From contig JAHJTC010000006.1 of assembly GCA_018830105.1 (NCBI GenBank), positions 186,001 to 250,000 on the forward strand: a stretch of DNA of 64,000 nt. Direction: 5' to 3'. Below the pieces are notes generated by a model that saw nothing but the letters and a program-made list of their open reading frames with translations, did not search any database and had not been told where the DNA came from. Both the position numbers and the translations under genes were made by a program. Within the stretch, counting starts at the first letter, position 1. Each line of letters starts with the position of its first letter. Shown here piece by piece: positions 8,369 to 16,795 of this stretch. This DNA comes from Bacteroidota bacterium (GTDB taxonomy: Bacteria; Bacteroidota; Bacteroidia; Bacteroidales; F082).

Positions 8369-9985
8369 TCAATAGAGACGTCCTTTTTTCATTTGATTTC
8401 TTGCAAAGGCTGTCAATAGGAAAATGGCCATAACAAAGGCCGCAATGCGAGACAGATAGTCACCGTATTTCACATAAAAAGTCAGGCGGTCGTTAGTAGT
8501 CAGTTGTTGCCTGATTACCGCTGGTTCCCAGTAAGGAGTTGCCTGAAACACATCACCCCGCTGGTCAACAAAAGCAGAAATGCCTGTATTGGCTGAGCGC
8601 GCAATGCTTCTGCGTGTTTCTATAGCGCGAAGTATAGAAAAATCCATATGCTGTCGATGGCCCGGACTATTGCCCCACCAGCCATCATTTGTGATTATGA
8701 TTAGAAGATTTGCGCCATTGCGAACAAATCCTGAAGCAAATTCACCAAAAATAGATTCGTAACAGATCAGTGGTCCTAAACGGAAATTTGTATCCTGACT
8801 CAGAAAAACGCGTCTTTCGTTGTCTGTTTTGAGCGTGCCAATTGTGCCACCAAGATCAATAGCCAACGAACGCAAAGGGCGCATAAAAAACCAATCCGGC
8901 ATCATTTCAACCCCGGGTGTAAGCCGTGATTTGTGATAATACTGTATTGGTTTGTCGTTTTCTATAAAAAAGGCTGTATTATGGGCAAAATAGTAGCCTT
9001 CTCTATTGGTGAATTTTCGTGCAGCAAAATCTTTTTCCTGTGCACTTGAAACAGGGCTAAAGGTGCTTGCACCAATAATCAGACCCGTTTCAGGATGTTG
9101 GCCAATGAATGCCTTCAGACTTTGTATGGACGCTGACAAATGACTGTTGGGCAGCCAGATGTCTTCTTGAATAGCCGATTCGGGGCAAATGATAAAATCG
9201 ACAGGTTTATTCATCACGCTTGCAGCTAACTCCAGATTGCGATCAATAATTGTTGAGGCGGGCAATTCATACTGCTCGGTATAAGGGTCGAAGTTGGGTT
9301 GCACAACAATAATTTCAGCTTGCTTTCCTGATTCTTCATAATTGCGGTAGAGTTGCTCGCCTACTATCACCGGTCCCATCCAGAGAATAACCAGAAGTAT
9401 CAGGTTAAAACTAAAAGCTCTGCTGCTGTTTTTCCAGTCGAGAACAGAGCGGATTACTTTAAAGGCGATGATGTTCATCAGCAAAACCCAGACCGTGCCT
9501 CCCGGCGCACCAGTGAATTCATACCATTGAATCCAATGATGATAGGGAGAAAAAACATTACCTAAATTGAGCCAGGGCCAGTTCAAAGCCCAATGCATAT
9601 GCAGGAATTCGAAGCTCAACCAATAAAAAAGCAGGATTAGGTTGCCTTTCTTATTCTGATATAATTGAACTTTAGTGAAATGAAATAACCAGAATGTGGT
9701 AGCCATAAAAATGCTGTTAAGCACGATAGCGCCGATACCGCCTCCCGGTGTAGAATTCCATATCCACCAGGTGGTGAGGCTGTTCCAAATCGCAAAACCT
9801 AACAAGGCCAATAAAAAAAGCAAACCACCTTTCCCTTTATTTTTTGCTTTTCCCAAATCTTCCTGAATAAAAAACAAGGGCACAAAAGCAATAAAAATAA
9901 GCGGAGTAAAACCGTTCACAGGCCAGGCAGCGCTGAGCAAAAGTCCACTACTAACGGCTAAAAGAATCTGTTGATATCGCTTCAT
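8369..9985 (-). CDS. lnt: apolipoprotein N-acyltransferase
   Basis: Transfers the third acyl chain to the N-terminal Cys of diacylglyceryl lipoproteins in the inner membrane. It is 538 residues with about six N-terminal membrane segments (to about residue 210), then a nitrilase-fold periplasmic domain with catalytic Glu in ICPESAIQED and Cys in PLICYESIFGEF, and a C-terminal membrane anchor. The ATG at 9985 was chosen; an in-frame TTG at 10009 adds eight residues. The many lipoproteins in this window (5.2, 21, 30.5 and 52 kb) are its likely substrates. Confidence 0.9.
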   Translation of the reverse strand: MKRYQQILLAVSSGLLLSAAWPVNGFTPLIFIAFVPLFFIQEDLGKAKNKGKGGLLFLLALLGFAIWNSLTTWWIWNSTPGGGIGAIVLNSIFMATTFWLFHFTKVQLYQNKKGNLILLFYWLSFEFLHMHWALNWPWLNLGNVFSPYHHWIQWYEFTGAPGGTVWVLLMNIIAFKVIRSVLDWKNSSRAFSFNLILLVILWMGPVIVGEQLYRNYEESGKQAEIIVVQPNFDPYTEQYELPASTIIDRNLELAASVMNKPVDFIICPESAIQEDIWLPNSHLSASIQSLKAFIGQHPETGLIIGASTFSPVSSAQEKDFAARKFTNREGYYFAHNTAFFIENDKPIQYYHKSRLTPGVEMMPDWFFMRPLRSLAIDLGGTIGTLKTDNERRVFLSQDTNFRLGPLICYESIFGEFASGFVRNGANLLIIITNDGWWGNSPGHRQHMDFSILRAIETRRSIARSANTGISAFVDQRGDVFQATPYWEPAVIRQQLTTNDRLTFYVKYGDYLSRIAAFVMAIFLLTAFARNQMKKGRLY

Positions 9986-10025
9986 CGCATGGGAGTTCTC
10001 GGTAATCAATTGTTTAAACTGTTTG

Positions 10026-10059
10026 CAAAAATAACCAAGATCAGCTCCCGAGCGCGCAA
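10026..10059 (-). promoter_or_regulatory. candidate promoter of lnt-dus
   Basis: Read leftward: TTG at 10059-10057, 23 bases, then TATTTTTG at 10033-10026, an exact -7 box. The spacing is longer than usual. It lies 41 bases upstream of the lnt ATG. Confidence 0.3.
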
Positions 10060-10198
10060 GCTTTGATTAATTTTTTGTTTTTTGGAGTTGCTTGCCACTT
10101 GGAGTCAATCACTGGCTAGATTATAATTCTAGTTTTTTGGTTAGCAATCGAAACAGATAGAACCAATCTTGATTTGGAAGAAAATGTCTAAAATGATA

Positions 10199-10229
10199 TT
10201 GCTATAAAGTAAATTATTATTTACCTTTG
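10199..10229 (+). promoter_or_regulatory. Bacteroidota-type promoter for hicAB
   Basis: TTG (10199-10201), 20 bases, TACCTTTG (10222-10229), an exact TTG-N20-TAnnTTTG match. Transcription would begin about 10 bases before the hicA ATG, leaving a very short leader. Confidence 0.6.
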
Positions 10230-10244
10230 GTACGATTTTGAAAA

Positions 10245-10442
10245 ATGAATTGCATGAAATGTTTTGAATTATTCCGACTATTGAAAAAAGATGATTGGTA
10301 TCCAATTTCGCAGAAAGGGTCACACGTTAAAATGAAACATGACCAAAAAGATGGAATAATTATTTTTCCAAATCATGGGAGTCAAGAGGTAGGCAAGGGA
10401 CTCGAAAAAAAGATTCTGAAAGAGGCAGGACTAACACTTTAA
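10245..10442 (+). CDS. hicA: HicA-family toxin (mRNA interferase)
   Basis: A 65-residue HicA/YcfA-like double-stranded-RNA-binding-fold protein. HicA toxins cleave mRNA using a conserved histidine, here in QKGSHVKMKH. The family start FELFRLLKKDDW and the C-terminal GKGLEKKILKEAGL are both intact. The family normally begins as at the in-frame ATG at 10254; the ATG at 10245 adds three residues. The next gene is the matching antitoxin, 12 bases on. Toxin-before-antitoxin order is usual for hicAB. The DNA here is much more AT-rich than the flanking genes, suggesting acquisition by transfer. Confidence 0.88.
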   Translation: MNCMKCFELFRLLKKDDWYPISQKGSHVKMKHDQKDGIIIFPNHGSQEVGKGLEKKILKEAGLTL

Positions 10443-10454
10443 AAAATTGAAATC

Positions 10455-10850
10455 ATGAAAAATTATAGCAAAAAAATCAAAATAATTGTTGAAAAAACAA
10501 AGACAGGTTTTTCAGCCTATTCCGAAGATTATTCAATATTTACAACGGGTAGAACTATTCCTGAACTTATTAATAACGCACTTGAAGCAACTCAATTAAA
10601 TTTTGAAGGAGAATTTTATATAACTCATGAGCATTTGAAGTTTGAAATTGATTTTGCACAATTCTTCCAATATTACAAAGTACTGAACTCAAAATTTCTT
10701 GCAGAAAAAATTGGGATGAATCCTACTTTGTTGTCTCAATATGTGAAAGGAAATAAAAAACCATCTGAAAAACAAACTGAGAAAATATTAAGTGGAATTC
10801 ATCAAATCGGTAAGGAATTAGCCGAAATAAATTTGATCTATAGAAGTTAA
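10455..10850 (+). CDS. hicB: HicB-family antitoxin with a helix-turn-helix
   Basis: A 131-residue antitoxin. Residues 1-60 have the degenerate RNase-H-like HicB fold (KIKIIVEKTKTGFSAYSEDYSIFTTG, then TIPELINNALEAT). Residues 75-125 form a Cro/CI-like helix-turn-helix (SKFLAEKIGMNPTLLSQYVKGNKKPSEKQ). It should neutralise HicA and repress its own promoter. AT-rich like hicA. A long hairpin follows within 25 bases of the stop. Confidence 0.88.
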   Translation: MKNYSKKIKIIVEKTKTGFSAYSEDYSIFTTGRTIPELINNALEATQLNFEGEFYITHEHLKFEIDFAQFFQYYKVLNSKFLAEKIGMNPTLLSQYVKGNKKPSEKQTEKILSGIHQIGKELAEINLIYRS

Positions 10851-10872
10851 AAACACCGCCAATTCGTCTTCA

Positions 10873-10908
10873 GCGATTGACTGAAAATTTTAAATTTTAG
10901 TCAATCGC
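10873..10908 (+). terminator. long hairpin after hicB
   Basis: Arms GCGATTGACT (10873-10882) and AGTCAATCGC (10899-10908) pair perfectly. Inside them AAAATTT and AAATTTT also pair around one T, with a single bulged G, giving about 17 bp of stem. No T-run follows, so termination is plausible but not typical. It abuts the first ATG of the next reading frame. Confidence 0.5.
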
Positions 10909-10983
10909 ATGGGCTTTGTTCGTTTTGAAAAATTTGTTTGTGCCGTTGCGAAAAACTACTTTTGCCATCTATTTTGTCAAATT

Positions 10984-11991
10984 TTGAATAAAATCCTGGT
11001 AATTCGCTTTAGCTCAATCGGTGATATCGTTTTAACAACACCGGTGCTGCGCTGTATTAAAAAACAGCTTGATGGTGTAGTATTGCATGTGGTAACGCGT
11101 GCTGCACATCAAAAAATGCTTGAGAATAACCCTTATATTGATAGGGTTTTTGGCTTTAAAACTGATTTGGATGAAGTGGTGCCGGCATTGAAGGCGCAGC
11201 AGTATGATCATATTGTGGACTTGCATAAAAACCTCAGATCTTTTTTGCTGATACATAAATTAAAGCGGCCATCCACAAGTTTTCCTAAGTTCAATTTAAA
11301 AAAATACTTATTTGTTCGGTTTAAACTGGATCTTATGCCGAAGTTGCATATCGTTGACAGGTATTTTGAGGCGGTAAAAAAACTTGGTGTGCAAAATGAT
11401 CAGCAAGGGCTGGATTATTTTATTCCCGAAGATCAGCAAATTGCCAAAACGGAATTGCCTCCTGCTTATAGGCTAGGCTATATTGCAGTTGTTATTGGAG
11501 GCAAGCATCTTACAAAAGTGCTGCCGGCTCACAAAGTGATTGAAGTGTTGACACGGCTTAATCTGCCTTCGGTGCTGTTAGGTGGTCCCGAGGATAAAGA
11601 AAGGGGCGACAGCATTGTTGCAGCGCTTAACGAAAGAGTTTGGAACACCTGCGGCGAGTTCAGCCTGGATCAGTCTGCTTCACTCATTCAACATTCAAAG
11701 GCGGTGCTCACTAACGATACAGGCTTGATGCATATAGCAGCAGCTTTGCAAAAACCAATATTGTCAGTTTGGGGCAATACTGTGCCCAGCTTTGGCATGT
11801 ATCCCTATATGCCAAAAAAAATAGGGCAATCCGTGATTGTTGAAAACAACGCCTTAAGTTGTCGTCCGTGCAGTAAAATTGGATTCGATCGCTGTCCCAA
11901 GGGGCATTTTAAGTGTATGAATGAACTCGATGCAGCAATCATGGCGACTAAACTAAATCAAATCAGCCAATTGCAACAAAAGGATTGTTGA
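10984..11991 (+). CDS. glycosyltransferase family 9 (heptosyltransferase-like)
   Basis: A 335-residue GT-B-fold transferase of the ADP-heptose:LPS heptosyltransferase family, acting in lipopolysaccharide core or related glycan synthesis on the cytoplasmic side. The family N-terminus NKILVIRFSSIGDIVLTTPV begins directly after a TTG at 10984, taken as the start; an ATG at 10909 would add 25 residues without family similarity. The C-terminal nucleotide-sugar region has VLLGGPEDKERG, LTNDTGLMHIAAAL (the conserved D-T-G-x-M-H motif) and PILSVWGNTVPSFGM. Cysteines CRPCSKIGFDRCPKGHFKC lie near the end. The acceptor is unknown. Confidence 0.87.
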   Translation: MNKILVIRFSSIGDIVLTTPVLRCIKKQLDGVVLHVVTRAAHQKMLENNPYIDRVFGFKTDLDEVVPALKAQQYDHIVDLHKNLRSFLLIHKLKRPSTSFPKFNLKKYLFVRFKLDLMPKLHIVDRYFEAVKKLGVQNDQQGLDYFIPEDQQIAKTELPPAYRLGYIAVVIGGKHLTKVLPAHKVIEVLTRLNLPSVLLGGPEDKERGDSIVAALNERVWNTCGEFSLDQSASLIQHSKAVLTNDTGLMHIAAALQKPILSVWGNTVPSFGMYPYMPKKIGQSVIVENNALSCRPCSKIGFDRCPKGHFKCMNELDAAIMATKLNQISQLQQKDC

Positions 11992-12607
11992 TTTTTTCGC
12001 TGCCAATGGTTGTTTCCGGTCCATGGCCGGGATAAACCACCGTTTCGTCGGGAAGCACAAAAAGTTTTCCCCAAATACTACTCTTCAGCTTGTCATAATC
12101 GCCTCCTGGTAGATCAGTCCGGCCAATACTTTGATAAAAAAGCACATCACCCGCTATTACAAAGGCATCTGCTTCATTGTAAAAACAGAGACTTCCGTCA
12201 GCGTGACCCGGCGCATGCAATACCTTCAAACTGCTACTGCCAAACTGCAGGTAGTCGTTGTCGTCTATAAAATGTTTTGGTTCAATAACTTTTTCGAGCC
12301 GCAAACCAAACGATTCTGCATAAGCTGTGGCATTGTCGAGATACATGGCACCGTCTTTATGCGCGGTGAGTTGCAAACCATAACGTTCGGCAACAAAAGC
12401 ATTGCCCAACACATGATCGATATGGGCGTGCGTACTAAGCAGTAAAACAGGTGTTAAACCCATCTGAGTGATGAAATTGCTGAGCCGGGATTCTTCCTCT
12501 TCGTTTGCACAGGCAGCATCAATTATAACACATTCTTTTGTGTCGTCGAATAAAATATAGGTGTTGACCTGAAAAGGATTAAAAACGAATTTCTTTATTT
12601 GTATCAT
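11963..12607 (-). CDS. metallo-beta-lactamase-fold hydrolase (glyoxalase II / YcbL-like)
   Basis: A 214-residue MBL-fold enzyme from the ATG at 12607 (a TTG at 12637 in frame would add ten residues). Zinc ligands are visible in STHAHIDHVLG (HxHxDH), HAPGHADGSLCFY and VYPGHGPETTIGSE. The sequence matches short glyoxalase-II-like hydrolases that cleave thioesters, but the substrate is unknown. It converges on the glycosyltransferase gene, whose last 29 bases it overlaps. A TACTTTTG box lies 28 bases upstream of its ATG. Confidence 0.85.
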   Translation of the reverse strand: MIQIKKFVFNPFQVNTYILFDDTKECVIIDAACANEEEESRLSNFITQMGLTPVLLLSTHAHIDHVLGNAFVAERYGLQLTAHKDGAMYLDNATAYAESFGLRLEKVIEPKHFIDDNDYLQFGSSSLKVLHAPGHADGSLCFYNEADAFVIAGDVLFYQSIGRTDLPGGDYDKLKSSIWGKLFVLPDETVVYPGHGPETTIGSEKINNPFVAIG

Positions 12608-12868
12608 AAGGTTGATTTCAACATGAATAGTGAACAAAAGTAATTGATTTTTTATTTTCCATGCTAAAAGAAGACAGTTTGAAATATCCTAATGAACTAT
12701 TTGTCAGGGGCTAGATAAATTGTTTTTTCTATGAAATGGCTGCCTTTTGTTTTATTTTAGCATACCTCCGAAATTAATTCTCCTTAACAGGTAGATTTTC
12801 GTCGTTAATTCTGCAATGCCGCATCGCATAAAAAAGTATTACTTTAGCACCACCGAACCATTGATAAT

Positions 12869-15800
12869 ATGGTAAAAGATAGAAACAAAGCAGCCATAGA
12901 TTTTATTCGAACACCTGCCCATTTAAAGGTGCTTTTCGTGCTTTTGGCAAGCTTTGTTTTGTTTGCGATTCCATTAAATGCACAGTTTTACAATGGGTCA
13001 AATATGTCTTTTGGCAAAAATCGAGTTCAGTGGGATAATACTATTTGGACCTATTATCGCTTCAACGATTTCGACACCTATTTTTACCTCAATGGGCAGG
13101 AATTAGCCCTGTATGCTTCCAACTATGCCATTGACCAAATCCCACAATTGGAGCGAAAACTACAAAGTAGTCTTTCAGAGAAAATACAGTTTATTGTTTT
13201 TAACAGCCTGAGCGATTTGAAACAAAGTAATATTGGGCTGGCATCTGAACAACAGTACAATACGGGAGGAATTACACAAATATTGGGAACCAAAGTTATC
13301 CTCTACTTCGATGGTAATTATTTGAATTTCGAACAACAAATTCGAGCCGGTTTAACTGAAATGTTGTTGAATCAGCTGATGTTTGGTGGAAGTATTGGAT
13401 CACAAATCAGAAATACTGCGGTCTTTAATTTACCCGATTGGTATAAAAACGGGATTCTCTCTTATGTATCGGAAGACTGGAACACCACGCTCGACGATCG
13501 CCTGCGCGAAGGAATCGTTTCGGGGCGGTATAAAAAACTTAACCGGCTAACGGGCGATGATGCCCGGGTTGCAGGCAATTCCCTTTGGCGTTATATCACG
13601 GAAATATATGGTCCTTCGGCCTTGCCCGATATTTTGCATATGACCCAAATGAACCGCAATGTACAACAAGGGTTTTTGTATGTTACCGGCATACGGTTTA
13701 AGAATTTAGTGAAAGATTGGTTTTCCCATTATCAAAAGCTGTACGAACAAACAGCGCAGCGTTTGCCTGATGATGCTTTACCGATGAAATACCGCACCTA
13801 TCGTAAATTCGAACAGCCTGCCCTCAGTCCCGATGGCAGGTTTCTGGCATATGTTACGCACGATGAAGGAAAGATAAGATTTTGGCTCAGGGATTTGAAT
13901 ACAGGCAAAAAACGGAAACTTTATAAAACCGGCTACAGGTCGGACGACAAGCCCGACGACAGCTATCCATTGCTCAGCTGGCATCCCGGAAGTGAGCTGC
14001 TGGCTTTTGTGACAGAGTCAAAAGGTAAGCTCTGGCTTCATTTTTACCATACAGAAGAGCGAACATTAGATTCGCGAAATATGATTAATTATCAAAAAAT
14101 CACTTCCATCAGTTATGCTTCCGATGGCCGTAAACTGGCAATGGCGGCGGTGCAGCAAGGAAAACCGGATATTTATGTTTTTAATATCCCATCGAACACA
14201 CACGAACAGATTACCAATGATTTTGATACCGACCTGAATCCCGTTTTTGCCGATGCAGACAAACGCATTGTGTTTAGCTCAAACAGATTGTCGGATACAT
14301 TAAATAGGGAAGAAGAAGCCAAGCCCGGACAGAACAATCAACTGAGGCTGTTTGCCTATGATTATGCAAGAAAAAGTGATGTTTTGCAGCCGATTTCAAA
14401 CAGCGAAAATGCCAACGAAATAAATCCTTCCGATGGAGGTAAAGGCCTAATTCGGTTTTTGAGCGATCAAAATGGGGTATTTAATCTTTATGAGGCACGT
14501 TTTGATAGTGTAATCAGTTTTATCGACACAACGGTTCATTACAGGTATTTTACCCAAACCAAAATGCTTACCGATTTTACGCGTAACATACACGATTACA
14601 GCTGGAATCCAATAAGTCAAAAGCTGATTGTGTTGATGAGAGACAATAACCGACAGAAATTTTTTGAGGTGCAGCAATCTGATTTGCTGACGGGCGATTT
14701 TGATGCGGTTTCACTTACAAGATATGCCCGTAAACGACAGGCGCTCTCCCAACAAAAAAATGAAACAGAAAATGCCGACAGTCTGGCAAAGCCATCCAGA
14801 CGATTTAAAACGCTTTATCGTGAAGTGACAAATGCTGACAGCCTGAACAGAAGATCACTCCCACAGCGGCAAGGCGCTTTTGGAATTTTAGGAAATCAGC
14901 GAACGAACCTGCGACTGGATCATAATTTGGCGGCTTTGTACGAAGACACCTTGAAAAAGATACCAAAGAGAAGAAATTATTATGTTGAATATTTTTATGA
15001 TGAATTGGTTACCCAGGTTGATTTCACCTATATCAACTATAGTTATCAGCCTTTTTCCGGAGGGGGATCACCCATTTATCTGAATCCCGGCTTTAATGTT
15101 TATCTGGGTGTAAATCTCACCGATTTACTCGAAGATTATCGTATTAGCGGAGGAGTACGACTCAATACCAGCTTGATTAATAATGAGTATGCCGCCAGCT
15201 TCAGTAATTTGCGAAAAAGAATGGATAAACATATTGTGGTGCACCGACAAAGCGTTGAAGATTTTCAGAATACCTTTATCAGCCGTACCTACTCGCATGA
15301 AGCTTTCTATATGCTGAGCTGGCCCTTTAGCGAGGTGTTGAGTGTGAGAGGTACAGCAATTTACCGCAACGATATGAAAGTGTTTCTCGCCACGGATCAG
15401 CTTAACCTTAAAAAGAACAACAGCTACGAAAATTGGGGGGGGCTGCGCACCGAACTGGTCTATGATAACAGCAAGCAAATTGGAATGAATCTGCATACCG
15501 GGATGCGGGCAAAAGTCTTTGGCGAGTACTATCAGCTTATTGATTCAGACAGCCGCAATTTCGTGGTTTTAGGTTTCGATTGGCGTCATTATCAGCGCAT
15601 TCACCGGAATTTTATCTGGGCCAATAGAATTGCCGGAAGCAGTTCGTTTGGTACCGACAGGCTTATTTATTACATGGGCGGAGTTGATAATTGGCTTTTC
15701 CCTAGCTTCAATCGGGAAACTCCTATCGATTTTGGACAAAATTATACCTACCAAACGCTTGCTACCAATATGCGCGGGTTTAATCAGAATATCCGCAACG

Positions 15801-16162
15801 GAAATAGTTTTGTTGTCATCAATACAGAACTCAGGTTTCCGGTATTCAGTTATTTGTTTCAGAATCCGATTAGCTCCGATTTTATCAGGAATTTTCAGCT
15901 AATTACTTTTGGAGATATCGGTACCGCCTGGACAGGCTGGAATCCTTATGATCCGGCTAACTCACTTTATACTTCTTACATCGAAAATGGCCCTTTGACT
16001 ATTTCTGTTGAAATACAAAAAGATCCCTGGGTTGGTGGTATGGGGTTGGGTGCACGAACAACGCTGCTAGGTTATTTTATAAGGGCTGATGTAGCCTGGG
16101 GTGTTGAAGATGGCGAAATCAATAAGCCTGTTTTTTATCTTTCACTAAGTTTGGATTTTTAA
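12869..16162 (+). CDS. large MA-like / TolB-type propeller / outer-membrane barrel protein
   Basis: 1097 residues in three parts. A signal segment is at about 20-45. Residues about 80-300 resemble a peptidase-MA-like domain (FNLPDWYKNGILSYVSEDW) but show no HExxH zinc motif, so it is probably inactive. Residues about 305-560 have WD40-like/TolB repeats (PALSPDGRFLAYVTHDEG, DKRIVFSSNRLSD). After a charged linker, residues about 730-1097 are a beta-barrel of the surface-antigen/BamA-like type with alternating aromatic strands, ending in a terminal Phe (FYLSLSLDF), typical for outer-membrane insertion. Its role is unknown. The TauE-like gene starts 1 base after its stop. Confidence 0.75.
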   Translation: MVKDRNKAAIDFIRTPAHLKVLFVLLASFVLFAIPLNAQFYNGSNMSFGKNRVQWDNTIWTYYRFNDFDTYFYLNGQELALYASNYAIDQIPQLERKLQSSLSEKIQFIVFNSLSDLKQSNIGLASEQQYNTGGITQILGTKVILYFDGNYLNFEQQIRAGLTEMLLNQLMFGGSIGSQIRNTAVFNLPDWYKNGILSYVSEDWNTTLDDRLREGIVSGRYKKLNRLTGDDARVAGNSLWRYITEIYGPSALPDILHMTQMNRNVQQGFLYVTGIRFKNLVKDWFSHYQKLYEQTAQRLPDDALPMKYRTYRKFEQPALSPDGRFLAYVTHDEGKIRFWLRDLNTGKKRKLYKTGYRSDDKPDDSYPLLSWHPGSELLAFVTESKGKLWLHFYHTEERTLDSRNMINYQKITSISYASDGRKLAMAAVQQGKPDIYVFNIPSNTHEQITNDFDTDLNPVFADADKRIVFSSNRLSDTLNREEEAKPGQNNQLRLFAYDYARKSDVLQPISNSENANEINPSDGGKGLIRFLSDQNGVFNLYEARFDSVISFIDTTVHYRYFTQTKMLTDFTRNIHDYSWNPISQKLIVLMRDNNRQKFFEVQQSDLLTGDFDAVSLTRYARKRQALSQQKNETENADSLAKPSRRFKTLYREVTNADSLNRRSLPQRQGAFGILGNQRTNLRLDHNLAALYEDTLKKIPKRRNYYVEYFYDELVTQVDFTYINYSYQPFSGGGSPIYLNPGFNVYLGVNLTDLLEDYRISGGVRLNTSLINNEYAASFSNLRKRMDKHIVVHRQSVEDFQNTFISRTYSHEAFYMLSWPFSEVLSVRGTAIYRNDMKVFLATDQLNLKKNNSYENWGGLRTELVYDNSKQIGMNLHTGMRAKVFGEYYQLIDSDSRNFVVLGFDWRHYQRIHRNFIWANRIAGSSSFGTDRLIYYMGGVDNWLFPSFNRETPIDFGQNYTYQTLATNMRGFNQNIRNGNSFVVINTELRFPVFSYLFQNPISSDFIRNFQLITFGDIGTAWTGWNPYDPANSLYTSYIENGPLTISVEIQKDPWVGGMGLGARTTLLGYFIRADVAWGVEDGEINKPVFYLSLSLDF

Positions 16163-16163
16163 T

Positions 16164-16541
16164 ATGAATAAAATGACCATTACAACATTGATCATACTTA
16201 TATTGATTGGCTTAGTCGCAGGAATATTTAGCGGGCTGATCGGCATTGGAGGGGCATTAATAATAATTCCGGCACTTATTTTTCTTTTACATATGGATCA
16301 ATACACTGCTCAGGGAACCAGCCTCGCTATCATGTTGCCCCCAATCGGACTGCTGGCAGCCTACAACTATTACAAAGCAGGTGCATTGAATTTGAATTAT
16401 GCACTCATCATTGCGGGCGCTTTTTTTATCGGTGGTTATTTTGGTTCTCGCCTGGCTGTTAATATCCCGATCGACATCCTTAGGAAATCCTTTGCCTTTG
16501 TACTTATCTTTATTGCAATCAGAATGTTATGGGGAAAATAG
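16164..16541 (+). CDS. TauE/SafE-like membrane protein, half-length
   Basis: A 125-residue membrane protein with four predicted segments and the TauE/SafE N-terminal signature GLVAGIFSGLIGIGGALIIIP. Full family members have about 250 residues in two similar halves; this is one half, so it may work as a dimer. Half-length members occur in the family, so truncation is not required. It follows the barrel protein gene with a 1-base gap. The substrate (sulfite, sulfonate or another anion) is not assignable. Confidence 0.75.
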   Translation: MNKMTITTLIILILIGLVAGIFSGLIGIGGALIIIPALIFLLHMDQYTAQGTSLAIMLPPIGLLAAYNYYKAGALNLNYALIIAGAFFIGGYFGSRLAVNIPIDILRKSFAFVLIFIAIRMLWGK

Positions 16542-16744
16542 TGTGATTTACTATGCCGTGCCAAACTTTTCAATTTTCCAAAGAAAAAAAATAACACTGA
16601 AGTAAAAAGTGTCAGTAAGGCATGCTATACGTTCGATTGCTGACTTATCAACACACCTTAGTTGAAAAATTACAGGGTCTATTACACAGATATGGTTGTA
16701 TATTGCAATCCGTTTTAACCGCAAAAACAATGAACAAAATTTGC

Positions 16745-16764
16745 TGTTAAAGAGGCGATTAACA
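16745..16764. promoter_or_regulatory. inverted repeat upstream of nrdJ
   Basis: TGTTAA-N8-TTAACA lies 31 bases before the nrdJ ATG, a possible operator. The rest of the 254-base gap shows a small hairpin (ACACT/AGTGT) but no riboswitch-like element or clear promoter. Confidence 0.3.
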
Positions 16765-16795
16765 AAAATCAAACAATTTTTAAGTAATACTGAAA

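Noticed and set aside
10873..10908. Integron attC-like site after hicB
   Set aside because: Only one hairpin, no integrase and no cassette array. A terminator-like structure is the simpler reading.
16164..16541. Frameshifted or truncated TauE pseudogene
   Set aside because: The 125-residue frame is clean, in operon with the upstream gene, and half-length members exist in the family. No continuation in other frames downstream was recognised.
16542..16795. Possible cobalamin riboswitch before the B12-dependent reductase
   Set aside because: The conserved B12-box and the long aptamer helices were not found; only a small hairpin and a 6-base dyad are present.
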